A stretch of DNA of 64,000 nucleotides from an uncultured Clostridia bacterium. GTDB taxonomy: Bacteria; Bacillota; Clostridia; Saccharofermentanales; DTU023. Position 1 is the first letter of the stretch. Each line of letters begins with the position of its first letter. Shown piece after piece: positions 18,609-25,994 of this stretch. The translations under genes were made by a program, and so were the position numbers. Location: NCBI GenBank assembly GCA_946220865.1, contig CAMJYM010000006.1, positions 1-64,000 on the forward strand. The letters are read 5' to 3'. Under the pieces are notes generated by a model. That model was not told the DNA's origin. It saw only the letters and a list, made by a program, of their open reading frames with translations, and ran no database searches.

Positions 18609-19124
18609 ATGCGCATTTTCATCAGCAGTATCGGTCAGGACAGCCACAGCTTTGAAGAAGATTCATCCAGCAAAGCTCTGATGCTCGGAGGCCTCGCCAT
18701 CGAAGGCTACCCAGGCCTGCGCGGCAACAGCGATGGCGATGTCATTTTACATGCACTCTGTAACGCCATTTCCGGCCTCACAGGTCGTCCCGTCCTTGGC
18801 GAACGGGCAGACGAACTCTGTCAGGTTGGTGTCAGGGACTCTACGGTCTATCTCAGGTTGGCCCTGCAGGATCTCAGGGAAGACCCCCGTGAATTCAAAT
18901 TGCTTCATCTGTCCCTCTCCATGGAAGGCCGTCGTCCTCTTATCGAGCCTCATCGCGAGGCTATTTGCAGCCATATCGCCACCCTTCTGGAACTGTGCGA
19001 AACCTCTGTCACCCTGACGGCGACCACGGGTGAAGATCTCAGTGCCTTTGGTCTTGGCAAGGGCCTTTACTGTACCTGTATCCTCAGTGCTTCCTGTCGC
19101 GATGCAGGCCGTGATTCGGACTGA
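18609..19124 (+). CDS. ispF: Divergent IspF (MEcPP synthase)-like protein
   Basis: Resembles 2-C-methyl-D-erythritol 2,4-cyclodiphosphate synthase of the non-mevalonate isoprenoid pathway. The zinc site is conserved: IGQDSHSF (Asp11, His13) and SDGDVILHAL (His49); a TATTGEDLSAFGLGKG block replaces the usual TTTEKLGFTGRGEG. The conserved GDIGxxFPD loop that contacts the cytidine diphosphate substrate is missing and reads GRPVLGERADEL instead. The start at 18609 is chosen from AGGAAAGAAG. No ispD is adjacent. It could be a working but divergent enzyme or a paralogue with another role. Confidence 0.75.
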   Translation: MRIFISSIGQDSHSFEEDSSSKALMLGGLAIEGYPGLRGNSDGDVILHALCNAISGLTGRPVLGERADELCQVGVRDSTVYLRLALQDLREDPREFKLLHLSLSMEGRRPLIEPHREAICSHIATLLELCETSVTLTATTGEDLSAFGLGKGLYCTCILSASCRDAGRDSD

Positions 19125-19138
19125 GTTTGGAATAAAAA

Positions 19139-19158
19139 TCGGGCCAAAAACCGCCCGA
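19139..19158 (-). terminator. Terminator hairpin between ispF and selC
   Basis: TCGGGC pairs with GCCCGA around an eight-base loop. On the minus strand it is followed by TTTTTATT, so it is a second stop behind selC; on the plus strand the tail is weaker and it may act on both sides. Confidence 0.6.
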
Positions 19159-19208
19159 AAAATTTTGCCTGAAATTTCTTTAGCTTTTGTAACTCGTAAA
19201 AGTGAAAA

Positions 19209-19234
19209 CCCCTGAAACGATGTCGTTTCAGGGG
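19209..19234 (-). terminator. Terminator of selC
   Basis: A 12-bp perfect inverted repeat (CCCCTGAAACGA and its complement) followed on the minus strand by TTTTC, just behind the tRNA 3' end. Confidence 0.75.
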
Positions 19235-19237
19235 ACG

Positions 19238-19334
19238 TGGCGGGAACACGTAGGAATCGAACCCACCTGAGAAGCTTTTAACCCCTCTCAACGGTTTTGA
19301 AGACCGCGGGGCACACCAGCACCCATCTGCTCCC
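19238..19334 (-). tRNA. selC: Selenocysteine tRNA, anticodon UCA
   Basis: Read on the minus strand from 19334: GGGAGCAG acceptor strand, an extended six-base-pair D stem (GGGTGC/GTGCCC), anticodon loop CTTCAAA with UCA, a long variable arm (GAGAGGGG...CTTCTC), T arm with GGTTCGATT, and an encoded CCA at 19238-19240. The 97-base length, long D stem, long variable arm and UCA anticodon are the marks of bacterial tRNA-Sec. It decodes the three in-frame UGA codons found downstream in grdB, grdA and selD. It runs opposite to all selenium genes of the region. Confidence 0.95.
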
Positions 19335-19352
19335 AACTATCCTGTGAAATAT

Positions 19353-19383
19353 ATCATACACGGCGGACTCTGAACAAGGGCAA
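19353..19383 (-). promoter_or_regulatory. Possible selC promoter
   Basis: On the minus strand TTGCCC and TATGAT are separated by 19 bases, about 18 bases ahead of the tRNA 5' end. The spacing is long, so this is a weak prediction. Confidence 0.35.
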
Positions 19384-19475
19384 AGGCTCCTTCTTTTTTG
19401 GCGTGCTATACTCAAAATAAGAAAATGAATCGACTAGCCGGCAGGCAAGTTAATAATCTATGAAAGGATAGAGCC

Positions 19476-20045
19476 ATGAGCGAAGATTTCAATCTTGAAA
19501 AAATGAGAATAGACCTGCGCAAGGCTTGCGAGGAGCTTTTCGATGAGGCCATTTATACCCGTCCGGGAGATATTTTTGTGCTGGGAGGTTCCAGCAGTGA
19601 GATGGCCGGCGGGTCTATCGGCAAAAACTCAACCCCGGAACTTGGACGCCTTGCCGTGGAAACAGTGCTCGATGTCTGCCGTGAGCATGAAGTGTACCTG
19701 GCGGTGCAGGGGTGTGAACATATTAACCGTGCTCTCGTCCTGGAACGTGAAGCTTTGGAAAGCTACGGCTTTGAGGAGGTCAATGTGCTGCCCCAGCTGC
19801 ACGCCGGCGGCGCCTTCAGCGTGGCGGCCTGGGAGCTCTTTGAAGATCCCTGTATGGCCGAATTTATCGAAGCGACCCTGGGCCTGGATATTGGTGACAC
19901 CGAGATCGGCATGCACGTGCGTCATGTACAGCGTCCCGTTCGCCTTAGTCTTAAGACCATAGGACAAGCTCATCTGACGGCTCTCATGTATCGTCCCAAG
20001 CTTATCGGGGGAGAGCGTGCCTGTTACCAGAAGGCTCCGTTATAA
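19476..20045 (+). CDS. UPF0340/DUF436 family protein (YwlG-like)
   Basis: 189-residue protein of the UPF0340 family (Bacillus YwlG; TIGR01440), for which no biochemical role is established. Family blocks seen: FVLGGSSSEMAGGSIGKNS, VQGCEHINRALVLE, PQLHAGGAFSVAAW and the C-terminal HVRHVQRPVR. The GCEHIN cysteine/histidine pair could be catalytic or metal-binding, but that is a guess. An AAAGGA site precedes the ATG. It has its own leader between selC (divergent) and the grd promoter. Confidence 0.9.
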   Translation: MSEDFNLEKMRIDLRKACEELFDEAIYTRPGDIFVLGGSSSEMAGGSIGKNSTPELGRLAVETVLDVCREHEVYLAVQGCEHINRALVLEREALESYGFEEVNVLPQLHAGGAFSVAAWELFEDPCMAEFIEATLGLDIGDTEIGMHVRHVQRPVRLSLKTIGQAHLTALMYRPKLIGGERACYQKAPL

Positions 20046-20160
20046 GGGAAAAACCGATCAATCACAACGGTAAAAAGCGTGATACACCTGCTTTTTGCAC
20101 ACGGATGCTGCGACAAAAACGATCAAAAACGGCCGGCATGCCGCGTTTAATAAGATTTCC

Positions 20161-20189
20161 TTGGTATTCGACAGCGTTTACGCTATAAT
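20161..20189 (+). promoter_or_regulatory. Promoter of the glycine reductase operon
   Basis: TTGGTA, a 17-base spacer and a perfect TATAAT. Start of transcription is expected near 20196, giving a short leader before grdX. Confidence 0.75.
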
Positions 20190-20221
20190 ATATAAGCTAA
20201 GAAAAAGTGGGGGAAAATGCA

Positions 20222-20659
20222 TTGCACAAGTGGATCATCACGAACAACCCTCTCGTCCGCGACAAGCTGAAGGAGAGTATCGATGTTGACTACAGGCCCT
20301 GTTCTTACCTGGAACTCCTGCAGGCGGCCCGTGATGAGATCCATGAGGGCGCAGTGCTCCTGACCCACCCTCTCTCAGGAAGCGTGAAACCGGGGGAAAC
20401 CCCCTACAAATCCATCATGCTCGCGGGAGGAAAGCGCTCGTCTTCAGGAACGGCGACAGGCAGCAGAAAAGCTTCAAAAACGGATTTTGCATCGGTTGAG
20501 CTCATTGAGTCTGCTGTAGAAACCTGTCAGAAGTTCCTGCAGCATGCGCGCTGGCCTGAACCTGAGAAGCTATCTGAGCAAGTCCACAAGGATTTTCAGG
20601 TGGTCGATTACACGCTGATTATCAGTGCCTTCCCCTCGGCCGGTATCAGCCGGGACTGA
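20222..20659 (+). CDS. grdX: GrdX family protein
   Basis: Small protein found at the head of glycine reductase operons; function not established. The N-terminal WIITNNPLVRDKL strand-helix and the central VLLTHPLSGSVKPGETPYKSI are typical of the family. I choose a TTG start at 20222 because GGGGGA lies seven bases upstream and homologues begin close to TNNP; a GTG at 20207 is the other possibility, but it would leave a leader of only about 11 bases. About 20 residues near the middle (SSSGTATGSRKASKT) are low complexity. Confidence 0.85.
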   Translation: MHKWIITNNPLVRDKLKESIDVDYRPCSYLELLQAARDEIHEGAVLLTHPLSGSVKPGETPYKSIMLAGGKRSSSGTATGSRKASKTDFASVELIESAVETCQKFLQHARWPEPEKLSEQVHKDFQVVDYTLIISAFPSAGISRD

Positions 20660-20794
20660 GAAGCAAGGCGCAAAAAATGCTCAGCAGCGCCCATGCGCTG
20701 AATCATCTTGATTAAGATGCTCACTGGCGGCCCATAAGCAGGCCCCACAGGCGTTTTAATAAATAATAATCATAAAAAGAAAGGATGAACTAAG
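20660..20794 (+). promoter_or_regulatory. Structured grdX-grdE spacer
   Basis: 135 bases with two simple hairpins, CAGCGC/GCGCTG (20684-20699) and CATCTT/AAGATG (20702-20717), and no T tract after either. They may process or stabilise the message between grdX and grdE. Confidence 0.35.
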
Positions 20795-22075
20795 GTGAAG
20801 CTTCAACTCGGTTACATTGATATCCGCGACATCAAGTTCGACAAGAAACCCCGTATCGAAAACGGCGTGCTCTATGTTGATCCTGACGCGCTTATCGCAT
20901 CAGTTCTCCAGGATGAACTGATTAAGAATGCCCATCTCGAGATTGCCAAACCAGGTGAAAGCATTCGCATCACCCCTGTGAAGGACGTCATTGAACCTCG
21001 CGTTAAAGTCGAAGGTCGTGGCGGCGTGTTCCCGGGAATGGTGGCGAAGGTGGACACGGTTGGTTCAGGCAAGACCTACGTGCTGCGTGGCATGGCGGTC
21101 GTGACCTGTGGCAAGATCTGCGGCTTCCAGGAGGGCATTATTGATATGTCCGGCCCCGGAGCCGATTACACCCCGTTTTCCAAACTCAACAACCTCTGTC
21201 TGGTCATTGAACCCCAGGAGGGCGTGAAACAGCACGAATATGAGCATGCCTGCCGCATGGCCGGCCTGAACATGGCGGCTGAGATCGCTGAACTGGCGCG
21301 CCAGCTCACTCCGGATGAAACGAAGGACTTTGAGACCCTCACGGTCAAGGAAGGAATGGAGAAATATCCGGACCTGCCCCGCGTCGCTTATGTCCAGATG
21401 CTCCAGAGCCAGGGCCTGCTGCATGACACCTACGTCTATGGCGTGGATGCCAAACGCACACTGCCGACGCTCATTAGCCCCACCGAAACGATGGATGGCG
21501 CGATTGTCTCCGGCAACTGTGTGTCGGCCTGCGACAAGAACACCACCTACCATCATGAGAATAACCCCGTCGTTGCCGATCTCTTCGCACAGCACGGCAA
21601 AACTCTCAATTTCGTGGGCATGATCATCACCAACGAAAACGTCTATCTGGCGGACAAACAGCGTAGCTCTGACCATACGGCCGAACTCGCTGAGTACCTC
21701 TCGCTTGATGGCGCGGTGATTTCGCAGGAAGGCTTCGGCAACCCCGATACCGACCTCATCATGAACTGCGTGAAGATCGAGGATAAGGGCATCAAGACCG
21801 TTATCATCACCGATGAATACGCCGGACAGGACGGCAAGAGCCAGTCTCTCGCTGATGCTGACCCCAAGGCTAACGCCTGCGTCACCGGTGGTAACGCCAA
21901 CATGGTCATCCGTCTGCCGAAGATGGATAAAGTGATTGGCACCCTCGATTACGTCAACGTCATCGCCGGCGCGCACGAAGGTTCGCTGCAGCCTGACGGC
22001 TCCATCGAAGCCGAACTGCAGGTCATCACCGGCGCGACCAACGAACTGGGCTTCAACAAGCTCAGCGCACGCTAA
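20795..22075 (+). CDS. grdE: Glycine reductase protein B, GrdE proprotein
   Basis: Precursor of the two small subunits of the substrate-activating protein B. It is cleaved at the Asn-Cys bond in SGNCVSACDKNT; Cys242 becomes the pyruvoyl group that forms a Schiff base with the amino group of glycine. The 426-aa length and the flanking KRTLPTLISPTE and HHENNPV blocks match the family. The GTG start follows AAAGGATGAACTAAG. grdB begins 16 bases after the stop. Glycine, rather than sarcosine or betaine, is the likely substrate from the pairing with grdB and grdX, but the specificity is inferred. Confidence 0.95.
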   Translation: MKLQLGYIDIRDIKFDKKPRIENGVLYVDPDALIASVLQDELIKNAHLEIAKPGESIRITPVKDVIEPRVKVEGRGGVFPGMVAKVDTVGSGKTYVLRGMAVVTCGKICGFQEGIIDMSGPGADYTPFSKLNNLCLVIEPQEGVKQHEYEHACRMAGLNMAAEIAELARQLTPDETKDFETLTVKEGMEKYPDLPRVAYVQMLQSQGLLHDTYVYGVDAKRTLPTLISPTETMDGAIVSGNCVSACDKNTTYHHENNPVVADLFAQHGKTLNFVGMIITNENVYLADKQRSSDHTAELAEYLSLDGAVISQEGFGNPDTDLIMNCVKIEDKGIKTVIITDEYAGQDGKSQSLADADPKANACVTGGNANMVIRLPKMDKVIGTLDYVNVIAGAHEGSLQPDGSIEAELQVITGATNELGFNKLSAR

Positions 22076-22091
22076 AGGAAGGGAGCATACA

Positions 22092-23405
22092 ATGACAAAA
22101 TTTAGAGTTGTTCATTATATCAACCAATTCTTTGGCCAGATCGGCGGCGAAGAAAAAGCGGATGTTCCGCCGGAAAAGCGCCAGGGTCCTGTAGGCCCGG
22201 GTCTCGCACTTACTGCGGCTTTCAAGGATGAAGCGGAAATCGTCGCGACCATCATCTGCGGCGACTCCTACTTCAACGAGAACATGGACAGTGCTACCGA
22301 GACCATCATCAAGATGGTCAAAGAAGAAAAGCCTGATCTCTTCATCGCCGGACCGGCCTTTAACGCTGGCCGTTACGGTGTCGCCGCCGGCGCCATTGCT
22401 TCTGCCGTCAAGGAACAGCTGAATATTCCTTCAATCACCGGCATGTACGAAGAAAACCCCGGCGCCGATATGTATAAGCAGAATGTCTACATCATCCGGA
22501 CCGGCAACAGTGCCGCGAAGATGAGAACAGCCATTCCGCCCATGGCCGCGCTGGCTCTTAAGCTGCTCAAAGGCGAACCCATCGGCAGTGCTGCTCAGGA
22601 AGGCTATATCCCCACCGGCGTCCGCAAAAACCTCTTTGAGGAAAAACGTGGATCCGCCCGTGCTGTGGATATGCTGCTGAAAAAGCTGGCCGGTGAGCCT
22701 TTTGAAACCGAGTACCCCATGCCGACCTTCGACCGCGTCGCTCCCCAGCCCGCTGTCAAGGATCTGGCCCACGCGAATATCGCGCTGGTCACCTCCGGCG
22801 GTATCGTGCCTAAGGGCAACCCCGATCACATCGAATCCTCCTCCGCCTCTCGCTATGGTGAGTACAGTATCGCGGGCTTCGACGACCTGACTTCGGCGGA
22901 TCACGAAACGGCCCACGGCGGCTATGACCCCGTGTATGCCAACGAAGATCCGGACCGCGTTCTGCCTGTCGATGTCCTGCGCGACATGGAGAAGGAAGGC
23001 ATCATTGGAAAACTCAATGATTACTATTACGCCACGGTAGGTAACGGCACAGCTGTTGCCAATGCCAAAAAATTTGCTGAGGAGATCGCCCAGAAGCTGA
23101 AAATGCAGAATGTCGATGCGGTCATCCTCACCTCCACCTGAGGAACTTGCACGCGTTGCGGTGCAACGATGGTTAAAGAAATTGAGAGAGCCGGTTTCCC
23201 GGTCGTGCATGTCTGCACAGTCACTCCTATTTCCATGACGGTCGGCGCGAACAGAATCGTTCCGGCTATCGCAATTCCTCACCCGCTTGGCAATCCTGGG
23301 CTAGAAAAAGCTGATGAGAAAAAACTGAGACGCAAGCTCGTCGAAACGGCGCTGCATGCTCTCACGACCGAAGTTGAAGATCAGACGATCTTTGAAGTGA
23401 AATAG
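22092..23405 (+). CDS. grdB: Glycine reductase protein B selenoprotein subunit, GrdB
   Basis: Selenoprotein subunit of protein B; the selenol attacks the substrate-pyruvoyl Schiff base and passes a carboxymethyl group to GrdA. The frame contains one TGA at 23139-23141 (codon 350) in the context TST-U-GTCTRCGAT, the known active-site motif, and continues to TAG at 23403-23405, for 437 aa. An ordinary gene call would stop at the TGA and split the gene. A SECIS-like hairpin follows the TGA. The ATG has AAAGGAAGGGAG upstream, and a strong terminator lies directly after the gene. Confidence 0.96.
23147..23166 (+). promoter_or_regulatory. SECIS-like hairpin in grdB
   Basis: TTGCAC (23147-23152) pairs with GTGCAA (23161-23166) around the eight-base loop GCGTTGCG, five bases after the in-frame TGA. 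Position and size fit a bacterial SECIS element for SelB. Confidence 0.75.
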
Positions 23406-23417
23406 TTCATTTTACTG

Positions 23418-23452
23418 CGAGGGAGAGCCAGAGGCTCTCCCTCGCCTTTCTT
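23418..23452 (+). terminator. Terminator after grdB
   Basis: CGAGGGAGAGCC and its full complement form a 12-bp stem with an AGA loop (23418-23444), followed by CCTTTCTT. Partial read-through would set the ratio of grdE/grdB to the later genes. Confidence 0.8.
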
Positions 23453-23471
23453 CTGAAAATTAAATGCAGGG

Positions 23472-23657
23472 GAATCCCGCACTTGCCGCGCGGCACTTGG
23501 GTTTCCTCTTTATTTTTGTTAATATAATGCTGAGACTTTGGGGCAGCCTCCGAAAGGGAGAGAAGCGTCCCAGAGAATGAGGACTAGAAGCAGCGGGAAC
23601 AGCCTTGCTTCCGCTAAAAAAGAAAGCAAACCTGCATGCGCAGGAGGATGAAAAAAG
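23472..23657 (+). promoter_or_regulatory. Structured leader and probable promoter of trxB
   Basis: An imperfect long hairpin (23472-23507, core TGCCGCGCGGCA) is followed by TATAAT at 23523-23528 with no good -35. The RNA downstream would fold as a 9-bp stem CTTTGGGGC (23536-23544) with GTCCCAGAG (23567-23575) closing an inner CTCC/GGAG hairpin, then AGCGGGAA/TTCCGCT (23592-23615), then CCTGC-ATGC-GCAGG (23631-23644). The last hairpin covers half of the AGGAGG ribosome binding site (23642-23647) of trxB. It matches no riboswitch class I know. Confidence 0.5.
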
Positions 23658-24602
23658 ATGTCAAAACTTTATGATTGCATTATCATTGGTGCCGGCCCTG
23701 CAGGCCTTGCTGCAGGTCTATATGCAGGCAGATCCCGTCTTAGCACGCTCATCATTGAGAAAGCTGCAGATGGCGGACAGATTGCCATTACTGACAATAT
23801 TGAGAATTACCCCGGCGGCATTGTTGAGGGAGAAACAGGACCTCAGCTGATCGAGCGCTTCACGGCTCAGGCGGAGCGTTGGGGCGCAGAGCGTCTATCC
23901 AAGAATGTGAGCAAAGTTGAGCTTGCAGGACCGGTCAAAAAGGTCTTCTGCGGTGACGAAGTTTTTGAAGCCAAAACCATTATCCTCGCGACCGGAGCTC
24001 ATGCCAGAAAAGGCGGCTTCCCCGGTGAGGAAGAATATACCGGCAAAGGCGTTTCCTACTGCGCCACCTGTGATGCCAACTTCTTCCAGGATCTGGTTGT
24101 CTTTGTCATTGGCGGCGGCGATTCAGCTGTCGAAGAAGCCATGTACCTCACCGGTTTTGCCCGTGAAGTCCACATCGTCCACAGAAGAGATCAGCTGCGT
24201 GCGGCCGAGTCCATTCAGGAACGCGCCTTCCGCAACAAGAAGCTGGTCTTCGAGTGGAACAGCGTGGTCGATCATGTCGAAGGCGACGGCGTCCTGCAGA
24301 AAATCGTCCTGAAGGACACCAAGACTGGCGAACTGCGCAGCTTTGAAGCTGACGAAGACGATGGTGTTCTGGGCTGCTTTGTCTTTATCGGCACCGTTCC
24401 CAACTCTGATCTCTTTAAAGACGAGATTCATTGCGACGAAAAAGGTTACGTCATTACCGATGACGATATGAAAACAAATATCGAGGGTGTCTTTGCTGCG
24501 GGCGATGTCCGTGTGAAGAGCCTGCGTCAGGTGGTTACCGCTGCTGCTGACGGCGCCATTGCCGCCATCCAGTGCGAGCGTTATCTGGCCGAACAGAAAT
24601 AA
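23658..24602 (+). CDS. trxB: Thioredoxin reductase
   Basis: FAD-dependent, dithiol-forming reductase that passes electrons from NADPH to TrxA for glycine reductase. Seen: FAD GAGPAGLAAG (residues 11-20), redox-active CATC in SYCATCDANFF, NAD(P)H-binding GGGDSAVEEA and the C-terminal GVFAAGDVR. Following the nucleotide motif is VHRRDQLRA, with the arginines typical of NADPH preference. 314 aa is the usual size. The ATG follows AGGAGG, which is partly inside a leader hairpin. Gene order here, between grdB and trxA, differs from operons where trxB precedes grdE. Confidence 0.96.
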   Translation: MSKLYDCIIIGAGPAGLAAGLYAGRSRLSTLIIEKAADGGQIAITDNIENYPGGIVEGETGPQLIERFTAQAERWGAERLSKNVSKVELAGPVKKVFCGDEVFEAKTIILATGAHARKGGFPGEEEYTGKGVSYCATCDANFFQDLVVFVIGGGDSAVEEAMYLTGFAREVHIVHRRDQLRAAESIQERAFRNKKLVFEWNSVVDHVEGDGVLQKIVLKDTKTGELRSFEADEDDGVLGCFVFIGTVPNSDLFKDEIHCDEKGYVITDDDMKTNIEGVFAAGDVRVKSLRQVVTAAADGAIAAIQCERYLAEQK

Positions 24603-24698
24603 ACGAGCACAGGTTCAATGAAGCTCCTGCTTTCTGATATATTTTAAGTTCTTGAAAATCTTGAGCAGAACCCTGAGAGCAGGTTATGAATAAGTGCT

Positions 24699-24724
24699 TT
24701 GGCGGCGTTAACATCGCCAAAGAA
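24699..24724 (+). promoter_or_regulatory. Hairpin in the trxB-trxA spacer
   Basis: CTTTGGCG and CGCCAAAG form a perfect 8-bp stem around a ten-base loop, in the middle of a 188-base spacer and followed by AAAATATC rather than T. It is more likely an mRNA processing or stability element than a terminator. Confidence 0.4.
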
Positions 24725-24790
24725 AATATCAATGTCATCAAAACTGTCGGGGTTTTAACTTCGGCGGATGGATAAACAGGAGGAACAACC

Positions 24791-25117
24791 ATGATAGAAG
24801 CTGATCGCAAGAATTTTGATCAGGAAGTACTGGAAGCCGAAGGCACCGTTATCGTTGACTTTTTCGGCGACGGCTGCGTGCCCTGCGCCGCGCTGCGTCC
24901 GCACATTGATGCTTTTTCCGAAAAATATGGTGACAAACTGAAGTTTGTTGCTCTCAATACCACCAAAGCCCGCCGTGCTGCTATTGCACAGGGCATTATG
25001 GGTCTGCCCGTCATCGGGGTTTACCAGGGTGGCAAGCGTGTCGAAGAACTGGTTAAAGACGCCGCGACCGTTGAGGCGGTCGAAGCGATGATCAAAAAGT
25101 ACTACGAGCAGGCCTGA
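24791..25117 (+). CDS. trxA: Thioredoxin of the glycine reductase system
   Basis: Electron donor to the selenoprotein GrdA/GrdC system. Thioredoxin fold with the redox motif GCVPC at residues 30-34 instead of the usual WCGPC; the same variant is known from thioredoxins linked to glycine reductase. The cis-Pro loop GLPVIGVY is intact. 108 aa, ATG preceded by CAGGAGGAA. It lies between trxB and grdA in the expected electron path. Confidence 0.95.
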   Translation: MIEADRKNFDQEVLEAEGTVIVDFFGDGCVPCAALRPHIDAFSEKYGDKLKFVALNTTKARRAAIAQGIMGLPVIGVYQGGKRVEELVKDAATVEAVEAMIKKYYEQA

Positions 25118-25241
25118 TAAGCCCTCAGGACTGGCGACATCGTCAATTGCTTTTGTGGCCGGTCCATGATAAATTTGGTATAGATGGCGTGAATGCGCTT
25201 TCTATAGAATAAAAAAGGGGAATACCCGGAAAGGAGAAACA

Positions 25242-25715
25242 ATGGCTATTCTGAAAGACAAGAAAGTCGTCGTGATCGGCGACCGTGACGGAATTCCCGG
25301 ACCCGCAATTGCTGCGTGTGCGGAAACCGCTGGCGCTGAAGTTGTGTTCTCCTCCACGGAGTGCTTCGTCTGAACCGCCGCAGGTGCAATGGACCTCGAG
25401 AACCAGAAACGTGTTCTCGAGTTCAGCGAAAAGTATGGCGCCGAGAACATTGTTGTGTTGCTTGGTGCGGCCGATGCAGAGGGCGCAGGTCTGGCCTGCG
25501 AAACTGTTGAAGCCGGTGACCCGACCTTCGCTGGTCCGTTGACGGGAGTCTCGTTGGGACTCGCTTGTTACCATGTGTGCGAAGAAGAAGTCAAACAGGA
25601 GTTTGACGAGGCAGTCTACGAGGAGCAAATCAGTATGATGGAAATGGTTCTGGATGTCGATGAAATCACTGAAGAGATGAATGGCATCCGTGGAGAATTC
25701 TGCAAATTCTGCTGA
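25242..25715 (+). CDS. grdA: Glycine reductase protein A, selenoprotein GrdA
   Basis: Small selenoprotein that receives the carboxymethyl group as a selenoether and passes it to GrdC/GrdD as ketene for acetyl phosphate formation. The reading frame holds one TGA at 25371-25373 (codon 44) in CFV-U-TAAGAMDLENQ, the conserved CxxU site, and continues to TGA at 25713-25715, giving 157 aa, the usual length. AAGGAG precedes the ATG. Without Sec readthrough it would look like two short fragments. A strong terminator follows. A weak TTGCTT-17-TAAATT promoter may lie upstream near 25147. Confidence 0.96.
25382..25396 (+). promoter_or_regulatory. SECIS-like hairpin in grdA
   Basis: AGGT (25382-25385) and ACCT (25393-25396) close a seven-base loop GCAATGG, eight bases after the in-frame TGA. 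The stem is short but the position matches the SECIS in grdB. Confidence 0.5.
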
Positions 25716-25730
25716 TTACCTGGGACTGAT

Positions 25731-25775
25731 AGCCTCCGAAGCCTGCCAACTGCGGGTTCCCGGAGGCTTTTTTTG
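25731..25775 (+). terminator. Terminator after grdA
   Basis: AGCCTCCG (25731-25738) pairs with CGGAGGCT (25761-25768), followed directly by a run of T. A classical intrinsic terminator. Confidence 0.88.
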
Positions 25776-25994
25776 TCACGATTCGGGCCAAACGGCTTTG
25801 TGTAAGCTGAAGACATAGGTCCTCGTCTGACAAGACGTTTTAAGATGATGGAGTATGGCCCATAAGCTCCGTTTAAAACAAAGGGTCAACTGGCTCGTCA
25901 TATGAGCTGACAAGCGAGTGAAAATAGCTTAAGTATGAGAATCGCGTAAGCATCTACAGACTGAAATGTTTAGTCAAAGGAAGGAAAAAAGAGC
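25776..25994 (+). promoter_or_regulatory. Leader of grdC
   Basis: About 220 non-coding bases. A small CGTCT/AGACG hairpin followed by TTTT lies near 25824-25841, and further short complementary stretches (around GGCTC/GAGCT) occur near 25891-25913. No consensus promoter is clear. Given the strong terminator after grdA, a promoter or controlled read-through must exist here. Confidence 0.3.

Noticed and set aside
22092..23405. grdB looking like two genes or a nonsense-mutated pseudogene
   Set aside because: The TGA sits in the known Sec motif, a SECIS-like hairpin follows, and selABCD are present; the same holds for grdA and selD.
23472..23657. Glycine riboswitch before trxB or grdE
   Set aside because: The conserved glycine aptamer core could not be found in this leader or in the grdX-grdE spacer.
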